Shown here: positions 41,004 through 50,574 of the stretch, piece by piece
Numbering within the stretch: the first letter of the stretch is position 1
Layout of the letters: the number at the start of each line of letters is the position of its first letter
DNA from: Bacteroidia bacterium
Lineage (GTDB): Bacteria; Bacteroidota; Bacteroidia; J057
Reading direction: 5' to 3'
Assembly (NCBI GenBank): GCA_019695295.1
Contig: JAIBAH010000018.1
Span: 1-51,078, forward strand
Length of the DNA stretch: 51,078 bases
The notes under the pieces: generated by a model
Told to the model about the DNA's origin: nothing
What the model saw: only the letters and a program-made list of their open reading frames with translations
Databases searched by the model: none
Program-made: the position numbers and the translations under genes

Positions 41004-42344
41004 TTATTGTACATCCCACCAAACCCTTGAGAACAGAGACTGTCCCTGAGGAACATTGGAAGCATTATACAACTGCTCAGACTGAGGATACAGGAATCTG
41101 CGTGGAATAGCAGAACCGGTAGTAGGAGTCAAAGCAGGAAGACCTGTTCTTCTCCAGTCAGTGAAAGCTTCAGGTTGTGTGTACATCGCTGTATATTTTT
41201 CATACATAATATGATCAAGCGCAAGGTTTCCGGAACCCGGATCTACAGATGCCTGAGAAACGTATGCAGTCTGATCTGGAGCGGAAACTCCACAGAATGT
41301 ATGAGATTTACCAATACCTGAAAGGTAAGCAGTATGAGCGGCAGCATCATCGCCTTCTATTAAAGCACACTCTGCATGGATGAAATCCAGTTCAGCATCA
41401 GAAAGTAATACAACAGGAGCATCCGTTCCGCCGATTGGGCCTGAAGGAGTTTCAAGCATTGCATCACCATATACACCGGCTCTTGGGTCATTCATTGCAG
41501 TCATCTGATCTGCAAGATATCCCTCAAAAGTGATATATCCTGAACGCTGAGAAGAAAACTGATACCATGGATTAGCAGTAGTAGGAGAAGTGCTGAAGTT
41601 GAAAGCAGCATCTTCAAATCCTGCAGACTGCGCTTCGCCAACAGCAGTGATTGCTTTGGTAGCAGCGCTTGGGTCCTGCTTGCGAACGTGGAGCCAGCTA
41701 CGGGCATCGATTGCATAGGTAAATGCATTCCATTTAGGAATAGAACCTCCGTAAATGAAATCATCAGTACCGGGTAATTTAGCATTATCAGTAGCCGCTT
41801 TTGCGAAATCTGCTCTTGCTGCAGCCGTCAGATTACGGACTTCAGTATAAATAGCCTGCTGAGTCTGATATTTAGGAAGAAGATTCTCAGACCCCTTAAA
41901 TGCTTCTGCATAAGGCACATCCCCAAATAAATCAGTACAGGTCATCAAAGCATAAGCCATGAGGGTTTTACCAATTCCTGCATAATAGGGATTGCCTTCG
42001 CCTTCTGCCTGTGAGATTACCAACTGAAGGTCTTTCATAGCACCACCATAGAGGCCAAATCTCCATGCATTATCCATATCCACTTCTGTAACGGCATAAT
42101 CATTTACCGCAACGAACTGACGGTCAGCACCGGTTAGTTGCTGTGTCCATACTGCGGTATAACGGGACAAGTCGCCTCCCTGTGTATAAGCATAATTGGA
42201 TTCAGCAGCGGAAAGCAACAAAGAGGTAGTCACTTTTGCAGGCTGATTCGGATCCACATTTACATCCGCAAGTTTTTTACAACCTGAAAAAGTAAATGCA
42301 AATGCAGCTAATATCAATAACGGAATATATCTCATTTTTTTCAT
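41004..42344 (-). CDS. SusD/RagB family nutrient-binding lipoprotein
   Basis: The 446-residue protein has a lipoprotein signal ending TFSGC (Cys at about residue 22), then the SusD-like start KKLADVNVDPNQPAKV, which matches the SusD-like_2 group (PF12771). Helical TPR-like segments (YYAGIGKTLMAYALMTCTDLFGD) and the C-terminal PRRFLYPQSEQLYN region follow. SusD-type proteins sit on the cell surface as a lid on their SusC barrel and bind glycans, peptides or other nutrients. Without adjacent enzymes the substrate is unknown. It is 32 nt downstream of its susC-like partner. Confidence 0.93.
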   Translation of the reverse strand: MKKMRYIPLLILAAFAFTFSGCKKLADVNVDPNQPAKVTTSLLLSAAESNYAYTQGGDLSRYTAVWTQQLTGADRQFVAVNDYAVTEVDMDNAWRFGLYGGAMKDLQLVISQAEGEGNPYYAGIGKTLMAYALMTCTDLFGDVPYAEAFKGSENLLPKYQTQQAIYTEVRNLTAAARADFAKAATDNAKLPGTDDFIYGGSIPKWNAFTYAIDARSWLHVRKQDPSAATKAITAVGEAQSAGFEDAAFNFSTSPTTANPWYQFSSQRSGYITFEGYLADQMTAMNDPRAGVYGDAMLETPSGPIGGTDAPVVLLSDAELDFIHAECALIEGDDAAAHTAYLSGIGKSHTFCGVSAPDQTAYVSQASVDPGSGNLALDHIMYEKYTAMYTQPEAFTDWRRTGLPALTPTTGSAIPRRFLYPQSEQLYNASNVPQGQSLFSRVWWDVQ

Positions 42345-42376
42345 TTCTACTTTAAGTAATTTACAAAGTTTAACAA

Positions 42377-45300
42377 TTAGAAAGAAAGATTCAATGCTGC
42401 ACCAACACTACGAGTGTTAGGATTGTTGAAGTAATCCATACCCTGATAGTCACGGGAACCTACAAGGCTTGTTTCAGGATCTACTCCCTGATACTTGGTA
42501 GCTAACCAAAGGTTACGGGCAGTCAATACGATAGTAGCTCCTTTTACAGGGCTTTTCGCACCGAATATTTTGCGATCCAGTGTATAACCCAGGTTTACTT
42601 CCCGTAATCTTACGAAAGATCCGTCTTCGATGAAGGTTTCAGCAGGACCGGTAAATCCACTACCAGGACCATCCATAAACCATGCCTGTCCGTAAGGTGC
42701 TTCGATAGCATTATTTACAGCTACTCCGGGATTAGCTTCGTCACCGGTAGCTTTACCCAGTGTAGCACCTGCAGCATCCATATATACTACTTCGCCGGTA
42801 TTGGCATCATAGCCACCCAGTACAGAATTAGCATATAAACCATCGTTGAATACTTTCGTTCCATCTCTGTTTTCTCCGGATTCAGCACTTGTACCAAAGA
42901 AAGAAAGTGCACCTCTTGTACCATTCCAGATATCACCGCCTTTACGGATATCAAACAGGAAGGAGAAAGAAAGCGCTTTGTAGTTAAAGGTATTACGGAT
43001 ACCCATTAACCAGTCTGGATTAGGGTTACCGATGATACCGGTTTCGTTGTCAAGAATAGGATGTCCGGTAGCAGGATCAATCAACGCTCTTCCCTGAGCA
43101 TCTCTCAACCAACGGCTTCCGTAGATGATGAACAATTGTTCGCCTTCCATTACACGGATTCCCGGATCTTCAAATCCATCGCGTGAGATATTTTGAGTTG
43201 TACTGTCAAGTGCTACTACCAAAGAACGGAAAGCAGACCAGTTTACAGTGATATCCCAGTTGAAATCTTTGGTTTTCACAGGGGTTGCGTAACCTACGAT
43301 TTCAAAACCATGACGGTCAATCTCTCCTGCATTTTTGATGATAGAACGATATCCTGTAGAAGCAGCGATAGGAACTGAGAAAATCTGGTCAGTACTTTTT
43401 GAAGTCCAGTAAGTGAAGTCTAATCCTAATCTGTTTTGAGCAAATTTCAGGTCAGTACCAATTTCAAAGGTTTTGGTATTTTCTGGTCTGAGGTCAGGAT
43501 TACCCAATACGCCGGAGTGAGTAAATGCAGGAATACCATTGAATGGGAATGCAATACCGTTAGTCCAGCCATCAGCAAATGAACCCAAAGTGTAATAGTT
43601 GCTGGTTGCATAGATAGGACCATCGTTTCCTACGTCTGCCCAGGATAAACGAAGTTTACCATAAGGTAATACTTTGTTGTCTGCTAATCCGAAAGCTTCT
43701 GTAAAGATAAAGCCTAAGTTATAGGAGAAAGAACTGAATCCTTTTCCACCAATAGCAGAAGTCCAGTCTCTGCGCTGAGTAAGGTCTAAATAAAGGAAGT
43801 TTTTATATCCAACTTTTTCCTGAGCATAAAAACCTCTTTTCAGGTAATTGTTCACAGACTGACGGGAAAGTACAGTTTGTGCATTGGAGATATGATAAAA
43901 ATCCTGTAAGTTAAGACCATCACCCTGAGTGAAGTTATTGTAATCCTGAGAACCATACTGATTTACCCCAAGCAAAACGCCTAAATCCAGGTTATCGTTA
44001 AGTTTTTTCTGGAAGTTAGCCATGATATCATGATTCAGGTGTCTGTGAAGAATCGTTTGGTTAAATACCTGTCCGGCAGGAAGAGTATTGGAACCAATTG
44101 CAAATCCCTGATTACGGTTATCTGAATACACGTCAGCACCTGTACGATATAAGAAACTTAACCAGTCAGTCGCTTTGTAATCCAACTGAACATTTCCGTA
44201 AACGCGGTTTACCTGATCAAACATCTGGTTTTTGTTGATAGTCCAGTATGGATTGTCATATCCACCACCACCACGATAGGTTCTTTGCTTTCCATCGGAG
44301 AACATATAAGCAGTTGGGTCAGTAGGATCAGTAGTACCGTTACTGTTGTCAAATGTAGGAGGAGTTCTTAATAATCCCAGCATGATACCGGAAGTATTAC
44401 TACCTACCTGCATACGGGTACCCCCTGAATTAGAATAGCTAATAGAAGAAGAAGCCTTCAGTTTAGAACTGATATCAGTTGCTCCGCTCATAGAGATAGT
44501 AGTACGCTGAAACTTACTGTTTGGAACGATACCCGTCTGATAGGTATTTGAAGCAGAAACACGGTAAGTGGAACGCTCTCCTCCTCCATTAAATGCAAGT
44601 CCGTTTACAAAAGTCTGGCCTGACTGGAAGAAATCTCCCTGATTATAAGGAGTTACTTTTTTGGCATTTGCGTTACCCGCAGCAGCACTTGCACCGATGA
44701 TAGCACCGTTTTTGTCCCATTTGTAAGCTGCATCTCCATCCCAGAAAAGGGTATCAATAGCAGCTCCCCATGAGCGGGAACGGGCGCCACCGGGTCCGGG
44801 ATCCAAATAACCTCCGTTTACCCCCTGAGAATACTGGTTTTGTAAAGCCGGTAATCTGTTTACGGTATTTACCGTGTAAGCAGAGTTAAACTCAACGTTC
44901 AATCCCCCGCCAATGCCTTTAGTACCTTTTTTGGTTGTGATAATCAACGCACCATTTGCCGCAGCAATACCATAAAGTGCAGTAGCAGCTCCTCCTTTCA
45001 AAACGGTAATAGACTCAATATCTCCTGGATTTAAGTCAATTGCACGATTTGAGTTGGAAACGCTTGCAAGGTAATTGTTAGAACCGTTGTCTGGATTACC
45101 GGAAGCATTCTGGTCGTTATTGATTGGAATACCATCCACTACCATCAAAGGTTGGTTATCACCGGTAACAGAAGAACCTCCGCGTAAACGCATGAAAGCA
45201 GACGCTCCCGGATCTCCGCTTGAGTTGACAACCTGAAGACCTGCAACTTTACCGGCAAGGCCCGCAATCGGATTTACCTCGCGGCTGTTGGTAAGGGCTG

Positions 45301-45679
45301 ACCCCTGAACATTTTGTACTGAATATCCAAGTTCTTTGGACTGACGGGAAATCCCGATAGCCGTTACAACCTGAACATCTGTCTGCATCAAATCTTCAGC
45401 CATAGCTACATTGATTTGATTACGACCACTGATTTCTTCTTCAACCGTTTTACGATTGGTGTAGGTGAATACAAGAACTGTACCCCCCGCAGGAACATTA
45501 ACGGTATAAGCACCGTCCGCATCCGTAAGCGCACCGGCTTCCATGCCTTTGACCATAATAGTCGCGCCTTCTAGTGGCTCGCCTGAGTCGGCAGCCGTAA
45601 CTTTTCCGCTTACCTGAGACTGTGCCCAAGCTGTAACGGATAAGATACTAATAGCGATGAAAAGTAGGAATCGTTTCAT
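42377..45679 (-). CDS. SusC/RagA family TonB-linked outer-membrane transporter
   Basis: The 1100-residue protein has a signal peptide (MKRFLLFIAISILSVTAWAQ). A carboxypeptidase-regulatory-like extension (about 21-95, SGKVTAADSGEPLEGATIMV), a TonB plug (about 105-240, with NPIAGLAGKVAGLQV and LMVVDGIPINNDQN) and a full beta-barrel follow, ending in phenylalanine (VGAALNLSF). Such transporters import ligands captured by SusD using proton-motive force through TonB-ExbBD. A complete SusC of standard length. There is no adjacent sigma/anti-sigma pair or hydrolase, so regulation and substrate are not evident. Confidence 0.95.
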   Translation of the reverse strand: MKRFLLFIAISILSVTAWAQSQVSGKVTAADSGEPLEGATIMVKGMEAGALTDADGAYTVNVPAGGTVLVFTYTNRKTVEEEISGRNQINVAMAEDLMQTDVQVVTAIGISRQSKELGYSVQNVQGSALTNSREVNPIAGLAGKVAGLQVVNSSGDPGASAFMRLRGGSSVTGDNQPLMVVDGIPINNDQNASGNPDNGSNNYLASVSNSNRAIDLNPGDIESITVLKGGAATALYGIAAANGALIITTKKGTKGIGGGLNVEFNSAYTVNTVNRLPALQNQYSQGVNGGYLDPGPGGARSRSWGAAIDTLFWDGDAAYKWDKNGAIIGASAAAGNANAKKVTPYNQGDFFQSGQTFVNGLAFNGGGERSTYRVSASNTYQTGIVPNSKFQRTTISMSGATDISSKLKASSSISYSNSGGTRMQVGSNTSGIMLGLLRTPPTFDNSNGTTDPTDPTAYMFSDGKQRTYRGGGGYDNPYWTINKNQMFDQVNRVYGNVQLDYKATDWLSFLYRTGADVYSDNRNQGFAIGSNTLPAGQVFNQTILHRHLNHDIMANFQKKLNDNLDLGVLLGVNQYGSQDYNNFTQGDGLNLQDFYHISNAQTVLSRQSVNNYLKRGFYAQEKVGYKNFLYLDLTQRRDWTSAIGGKGFSSFSYNLGFIFTEAFGLADNKVLPYGKLRLSWADVGNDGPIYATSNYYTLGSFADGWTNGIAFPFNGIPAFTHSGVLGNPDLRPENTKTFEIGTDLKFAQNRLGLDFTYWTSKSTDQIFSVPIAASTGYRSIIKNAGEIDRHGFEIVGYATPVKTKDFNWDITVNWSAFRSLVVALDSTTQNISRDGFEDPGIRVMEGEQLFIIYGSRWLRDAQGRALIDPATGHPILDNETGIIGNPNPDWLMGIRNTFNYKALSFSFLFDIRKGGDIWNGTRGALSFFGTSAESGENRDGTKVFNDGLYANSVLGGYDANTGEVVYMDAAGATLGKATGDEANPGVAVNNAIEAPYGQAWFMDGPGSGFTGPAETFIEDGSFVRLREVNLGYTLDRKIFGAKSPVKGATIVLTARNLWLATKYQGVDPETSLVGSRDYQGMDYFNNPNTRSVGAALNLSF

Positions 45680-45757
45680 TTAACAATCCGTTTGTGTTAA
45701 TAGGTGAAAAAATAAATTTAATTGATAAAAATCAATATTTTTCGATTAAAAACTTGG

Positions 45758-45789
45758 CAATATTATATAATCGTTAATTAATCTGCAAA
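45758..45789 (-). promoter_or_regulatory. promoter of the susC-susD unit
   Basis: On the minus strand TTTG (45789-45786) and TAATATTG (45765-45758; one mismatch to TAnnTTTG) are 20 bp apart, 79 nt upstream of the start codon. Confidence 0.5.
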
Positions 45790-46115
45790 CTTGTTGATAA
45801 ATTTTAATCAATTCCTAATAATTAAAAGCCCTTTTTGAATGGGTGTTTTTTTAATAATTATTTTTAATTCTCTATATATCAATATTTTACTTACCAGTAG
45901 GTTCAATTATCCTGCTAAAATATTTTTCAAAAAACTAATCCCTCTAATTTATATTTTTAAGGGTTACAACCGGTTTTTCTTTTAAAACAGAAAGGTTTTA
46001 TTATTAAAGTTTATGGTTTTGTCTGTTTGAATGCCAATCGTATTTTCTGACCTACAGGCTATTTTCAGTTTAAAATAAGAATCTGCCCCCCTTTTTTCAT
46101 TCCACTCAAAAAAAG

Positions 46116-46142
46116 AAAAGAGCCTCCGGAAGAGACTCTTTT
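46116..46142 (-). terminator. terminator of the desaturase gene
   Basis: AAAAGAG-c-CTC (46116-46126) pairs with GAG-a-CTCTTTT (46132-46142). On the minus strand it is followed by a T-rich tract, as required for the desaturase gene. Confidence 0.78.
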
Positions 46143-46258
46143 ATCTTATATTTTTATTCTGCGCTATCCAGTAGAAATCAGCTTCTGATGGTTCCGTCAC
46201 TTTCTGAATGAGTATATTTCGACTGAATACTCCATAAGTTCCTCAAATATCTCCCGGA

Positions 46259-47386
46259 TTATACAGCACTGACTACCCCGGGGGTAAATTGATGTTTGGG
46301 GGAATAGTCCTTTTCCCTTCCCATTGCTTTAAGGAATTTGAAGTGGGAAACAAGAGCAGACCAGAAAGTAGGTGCGTCATAGTAAGGAACACCGAACTCT
46401 TCTGCTGTTTGACGTACTATTTTTGAAAGCGGACGGTAATGAATACTACAGGTTGTGGAAAAAAGATGATGTTCCACCTGTTGATTGAGTCCTCCCGTTA
46501 AAAAAGAAGCAATCCGGCTATCTGATGCAAAATTGGCAGTGGTGTACATCTGATGAATAAACCAGTCATTTTCTACCACTCCGGTCGCCTCAGGCACAGG
46601 AAAGTGTACATCTTCTACGGCATGAGCAAGCATAAATACAATTGCAAGATAAAATCCGGAAACCATATGCATTGCCAGAAATCCAAGCATCGTGATATAC
46701 CAGGGCTGGGGAAGTAAAAAAAGAGGTAATCCGATATAAAGAGTATAGTACAAACCTTTATAAAGGAATAAATTCACGTATTCTGAAGGCTTATGAGGAA
46801 CATTATTGATATTTCCCACTTCATTTTTAAAAAACTTCACATAATCCTTAATGAAAACCCAGGATAATGTACCTATAAAATAAAATATTGGCGCATAAAT
46901 GTGCTGATACCGGTGTATAGGCTTTAATTCTGCTTCCGGACTGAGTCTGAGCACCGGTACAGGAGAAATATCTTCATCATATCCGTGAATATTGGTATAG
47001 GTATGATGAGCGGTATTGTGCATCGCTCTCCACATATAGGCACTGGCACCATTGAGATTAAAGGTCAGTTCCAGAATAAACTTCAGGGTATCATTCCGGG
47101 TATAAGCTCCATGAATTGCGTCGTGACCAATATTGGTTGTAACGAGTGCGATGGAAACTCCCATAAATGCCCACACTAAGAAAGAAAATGGATAGGAAAC
47201 GACTCCTGATATAATCAGCAGGTAATTGGAAATCCACATAAGCATCAGAAATGCAGTTTTTATATGCATTTGAGTATTGGCTTTGGTTCCCGAGGGCTTA
47301 TCTTTAAAATATTCTGCAACCCGTTGCTTTAATACAGAAGAGAATTGTGAGGAATTTTTTGCTTTAAATCTAAGCGTTTTCTTCAT
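46259..47386 (-). CDS. acyl-lipid fatty-acid desaturase
   Basis: The 375-residue membrane protein shows the three histidine boxes of acyl-lipid desaturases: GHDAIHG (H88, H92), HNTAHH (H123, H127, H128) and QQVEHH (Q303, H306, H307). Q in the third box is typical of front-end (delta-5/6-like) desaturases, but no cytochrome b5 domain is present. Di-iron sites use O2 and electrons from ferredoxin-like donors to introduce a double bond in membrane acyl chains. Four or more helices fit the family. The double bond position cannot be deduced. A -7 box lies 24 nt upstream. Confidence 0.9.
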   Translation of the reverse strand: MKKTLRFKAKNSSQFSSVLKQRVAEYFKDKPSGTKANTQMHIKTAFLMLMWISNYLLIISGVVSYPFSFLVWAFMGVSIALVTTNIGHDAIHGAYTRNDTLKFILELTFNLNGASAYMWRAMHNTAHHTYTNIHGYDEDISPVPVLRLSPEAELKPIHRYQHIYAPIFYFIGTLSWVFIKDYVKFFKNEVGNINNVPHKPSEYVNLFLYKGLYYTLYIGLPLFLLPQPWYITMLGFLAMHMVSGFYLAIVFMLAHAVEDVHFPVPEATGVVENDWFIHQMYTTANFASDSRIASFLTGGLNQQVEHHLFSTTCSIHYRPLSKIVRQTAEEFGVPYYDAPTFWSALVSHFKFLKAMGREKDYSPKHQFTPGVVSAV

Positions 47387-47409
47387 TACTTTTTATTGAA
47401 AATTTGATG

Positions 47410-47417
47410 CAAACGTA
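47410..47417 (-). promoter_or_regulatory. -7 box (TACGTTTG) of the desaturase gene
   Basis: CAAACGTA on the plus strand is TACGTTTG on the minus strand, a perfect TAnnTTTG, 24 nt before the ATG. No clear -33 box is found. Confidence 0.5.
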
Positions 47418-47522
47418 AGGATATAAAACCGAACGATTGAATATATGTTTAATTTTTGGATGTTATCCGGAATAAACCCTGTAATATTGATTTAAATCAA
47501 TTTATTTCAGAGGATTAGCCTG

Positions 47523-48509
47523 TTATATTTTGACAGAAGCCAGAATCTCTTCTATACACCGATAGCTTGTAATATCTTCTGCCTCTGCCTCATAGGTTAG
47601 AATCAGTCTGTGATTCAGCACATCAGTGGCTATATTTTTTACATCTTCCGGCAATACATAATTTCTTCCGTTCAGAAAAGCCTGCGCCTTGGAGCCCAGA
47701 TTCAGCGCAAGACTTGCACGGGGCGAAACGCCGTACTCGATATATTCAGCGAGCTTGGGCAGACCGTAATTCTGAGGCTCACGCGTAGCCATTACAATAT
47801 CAATGATATAATCTTCTATTTTTTCGGAGACCTGTACATTATCTATCAAATCCCTGATTTCCAGAATTTCTTTTCCACTCAGTACCGGTTTTATCTCGTG
47901 ACGGAAGCCGGTTTTGGCCATTCTGCGCATAATTTTTTTCTCTTCCTCCCGGTCAGGGTAAGTAATATTGACTTTCATCATAAAACGATCTACCTGAGCC
48001 TCCGGTAAGGGATAGGTTCCCTCCTGATCTATTGGATTCTGAGTTGCGAGTACCAAAAAGGGCATATCCAGCGGATAGGTAGTTTCTCCGATAGTAACCT
48101 GTTTTTCCTGCATGGCCTCAAGCAGCGCACTCTGTACTTTTGCAGGAGAACGGTTAATCTCATCCGCTAATACAATATTGGTAAAAATGGGACCTTTTTT
48201 TACTTCAAACCGGGATTGCTGAGGATTGTAAATCAATGTTCCTATCAAATCCGCAGGCAATAAATCCGGTGTAAACTGAATCCGTTTAAATTTTAAATCC
48301 AGTGCTTTGGAAAGGGTACTTACTGTCAGGGTCTTGGCAAGTCCGGGAACCCCTTCGAGCAAAATATGCCCGTTAGTAAACAATCCTATCAAAAGGCGGT
48401 TAATCATTCGTTCCTGCCCTACAACCACTTTTTCAAGCTCTTGCTTCAGCAAAGTGATTTTCTGGCTTTTGGATTTTATGATTGAATCTAAATCTGTAGT
48501 AGATGGCAT
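47523..48509 (-). CDS. MoxR family AAA+ ATPase
   Basis: The 328-residue protein has Walker A GVPGLAKT (residues 53-60), Walker B IVLADEIN (D116, E117) and the MoxR hallmarks RIQFTPDLLPADLIGT, KVQSALLEAMQEKQV and GTYPLPEAQVDRFMMKV. MoxR ATPases act as chaperones for VWA-domain partners in envelope assembly or stress responses. Usually moxR is followed by a DUF58 gene and bat genes; here neither is adjacent, and the BatA-type gene of the window is 14 kb away. It seems monocistronic. Confidence 0.92.
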   Translation of the reverse strand: MPSTTDLDSIIKSKSQKITLLKQELEKVVVGQERMINRLLIGLFTNGHILLEGVPGLAKTLTVSTLSKALDLKFKRIQFTPDLLPADLIGTLIYNPQQSRFEVKKGPIFTNIVLADEINRSPAKVQSALLEAMQEKQVTIGETTYPLDMPFLVLATQNPIDQEGTYPLPEAQVDRFMMKVNITYPDREEEKKIMRRMAKTGFRHEIKPVLSGKEILEIRDLIDNVQVSEKIEDYIIDIVMATREPQNYGLPKLAEYIEYGVSPRASLALNLGSKAQAFLNGRNYVLPEDVKNIATDVLNHRLILTYEAEAEDITSYRCIEEILASVKI

Positions 48510-48760
48510 AATATAAATTTCTATGGCGTTTCTGGTTTTTTTTTGAGGTCTCAGAGATATTTTATGCTTTTTTTGAAGTTTTAAAGGAAAAGAGGATAAA
48601 ATATTTCCGGATTAAAAAAAAATTTCAGAATTTGCCGGTTGTTTGAATTTTCGGTAAAATTACAAGCAAATCTGAATTTTGCCAAAAAATAGTTTTACAA
48701 ACCGAAACATTTTCATTATTTTTCGTAAAGGTACTTCAAAAATCAACTTATATATTAAAT

Positions 48761-49792
48761 ATGAAGAAAAGTATTGTATTATTCTCTGTATGCATTTCCC
48801 TCCTTTGGGGGTGCGGACCAAAATCCACCGACAATCACGACAACCCTCAGACCGGAGACTCCAATAAGATTCAGACTGTAACCAAAATAGACTCGGCTTC
48901 TCTCTTTAAGCCTAAGGCGGTTCAGGTTTTAAAGGCCTATTATTCAGCTTTGGAGTCTGAAAAAATAGATGAAAATCAGTTTTTTGCTCCTGATGTAAGC
49001 ACTTTCTACAATTCTCAGAATATATCCAGCAGCAAAATAGGCGAAAGCCTCAGAGAGGGCTTTAAAAAAATGGATAACCGTAAGATTACGCTGGATGAAG
49101 ACGCTGTTGTTTGCAGACAGGTTCCGCAAGGATATGAACTCATCGTCTCCGGCAATTCCACTCATACTGAGGCCGCCAAAAAGAATGTGGTTCAGGGAGT
49201 ATTCAGAAACCGGATTGTAATGAATAAAGACCTGAAAATCACTTATTACAATACTGCTCCTGATACTGAAAGAGGAACGGAAGAATCCAATGAGCTGGTT
49301 TTTGCTGAAAAAATCATGGTTTCTCTCAAAAATGAATCCTCTCTCAACGAACTGATTCATCCGGAAAAAGGGGTGGTCTTAATGTACAGAAGCGGGGCTT
49401 TCGATAAAATAGCCACTATCAGAAATGCAAGCGAATTAAAAAGCAAAAGTGGCAACAACTGGAAAAAAATGATTGCGGTACAGTGCGACGGAATTGTCAT
49501 GAATATAATCCCTTCCTTCAATTGTGATACAGAATTTAAGGAAAAGGGATGTTTTCTTTCCCCTGCCGGAGGTTTCAATGAAGCCGCGCGCACTGCCGAA
49601 GAGCTGAATAAACTCAATGACCGGAGCATTAATTATAATGCACGGGAAAGAGGCACTTTTAAAGAACTGGAAGGAATGGTTACCCATCAGCTCATTATCA
49701 CCGAAAGCCGCTTACTTTTAGGACTAGGTCAGATTGATGGTAAATGGTATGTACTGGAAATCAATGCTTCTAAATTTGACTGCTCTGCATAA
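48761..49792 (+). CDS. hypothetical lipoprotein
   Basis: The 343-residue protein has a lipoprotein signal (MKKSIVLFSVCISLLWGC, Cys18) and a polar linker. Next comes a region (about 50-145) of helices and sheet strands (ALESEKIDENQFFAPDVSTF, SLREGFKKMDNRKITLDED) resembling an NTF2/SnoaL-like fold (inference). The second half (about 180-340) contains HPEKGVVLMYRSGAFDKIAT and GKWYVLEINASKFDC. No enzyme motif was seen. It has a long AT-rich leader, and a terminator follows 46 nt after the stop, so it is transcribed alone. Confidence 0.65.
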   Translation: MKKSIVLFSVCISLLWGCGPKSTDNHDNPQTGDSNKIQTVTKIDSASLFKPKAVQVLKAYYSALESEKIDENQFFAPDVSTFYNSQNISSSKIGESLREGFKKMDNRKITLDEDAVVCRQVPQGYELIVSGNSTHTEAAKKNVVQGVFRNRIVMNKDLKITYYNTAPDTERGTEESNELVFAEKIMVSLKNESSLNELIHPEKGVVLMYRSGAFDKIATIRNASELKSKSGNNWKKMIAVQCDGIVMNIIPSFNCDTEFKEKGCFLSPAGGFNEAARTAEELNKLNDRSINYNARERGTFKELEGMVTHQLIITESRLLLGLGQIDGKWYVLEINASKFDCSA

Positions 49793-49838
49793 TTGCTGAA
49801 TTACCGAAATTAAACTTTTCAGCAAGTAATTTCATACG

Positions 49839-49871
49839 GGAGAATCTCATACAGACGATTCTCCTTTTTTT
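49839..49871 (+). terminator. intrinsic terminator of the lipoprotein gene
   Basis: GGAGAATC (49839-49846) pairs with GATTCTCC (49857-49864) over a 10-nt loop and is followed by T7. Confidence 0.9.
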
Positions 49872-49892
49872 GTAAGTATCGCAGATGTCCGT

Positions 49893-50309
49893 TTATACTC
49901 CTTCTTCTTTCCCGATATTATAAAATAAACGGGTATGACTTTTTATAAATAGTTTTTCCAGAAAAAATTTCACGGGAAAAGGCGGAAAAAATTCTATTGT
50001 TTCATTGATTGTAGTAACCCCTTCGCTTTCATTAACTTTAAACACAATGACTATGGTCAGGACAGAGAAAATACGGGCAGTAATCGTAACCGATTTATTC
50101 GGCTGACTGTATTCTACTGTTGCAGGGTAAGAAAAGTATATGGGAACAAATCCGGATAAAAATTGCTTTTCATATACTTTGTAGTGATTTCTGCCAAGTA
50201 GTTCTACTTTTTCCAGATACGGATGGACAAGCACAAATTTCTGCATATCTGTAAGGTAATGCAGAACAAGTTTTTCTCCCTTTTTTACCTGATGTGTTAA
50301 ATAAATCAA
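49893..50309 (-). CDS. SRPBCC (START-like) family protein
   Basis: The 138-residue soluble protein fits the helix-grip fold. A helix (LTDMQKFVLVHPYLEKVELL) follows a first strand, then strands with YKVYEKQFLSGFVPIYFSYP, SVTITARIFSVLTIVIVFKVNE and VTTINETIEFFPPFP, and a final helix (FFLEKLFIKSHTRLFYNI). SRPBCC proteins bind hydrophobic ligands or act as cyclases, often as coenzyme or lipid carriers. Ligand unknown. It is convergent with the preceding lipoprotein gene. Confidence 0.65.
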   Translation of the reverse strand: MIYLTHQVKKGEKLVLHYLTDMQKFVLVHPYLEKVELLGRNHYKVYEKQFLSGFVPIYFSYPATVEYSQPNKSVTITARIFSVLTIVIVFKVNESEGVTTINETIEFFPPFPVKFFLEKLFIKSHTRLFYNIGKEEGV

Positions 50310-50527
50310 AGTCGAACATTATAATATATTTCATAAACCTGAATTGTATGCAAAATGTTTTACCCCTTTTATTACAATAAAACTTTTTTTTATTACAAAA
50401 TTCCCATTTTTTCAAAAACTTTTCCTAATAATCTGCAATGAAAATCGAATAAACACTTTTAATACAACTATCAGGACGAATAATGTACTTATTCTTAAAA
50501 AATTTATATAAATACAGATATATTTCA

Positions 50528-50535
50528 TATATTTG
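50528..50535 (+). promoter_or_regulatory. -7 box (TATATTTG) of the TPR gene
   Basis: A perfect TAnnTTTG lies 39 nt before the ATG at 50575. The -33 region is AT-rich without an exact TTTG. Confidence 0.5.
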
Positions 50536-50574
50536 CATAATTAATACTAATTTATAACTTAATGACTTAAACTT

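Larger units (their letters stand above)
45680..46258. other. 579-nt AT-rich region upstream of the sus pair
   Basis: No credible gene. It holds the sus promoter (45758-45789) near one end and the terminator of the desaturase gene (46116-46145) at the other. The middle (about 45800-46080) has only AT-rich runs. No riboswitch or small RNA fold was recognised by eye. Confidence 0.5.
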
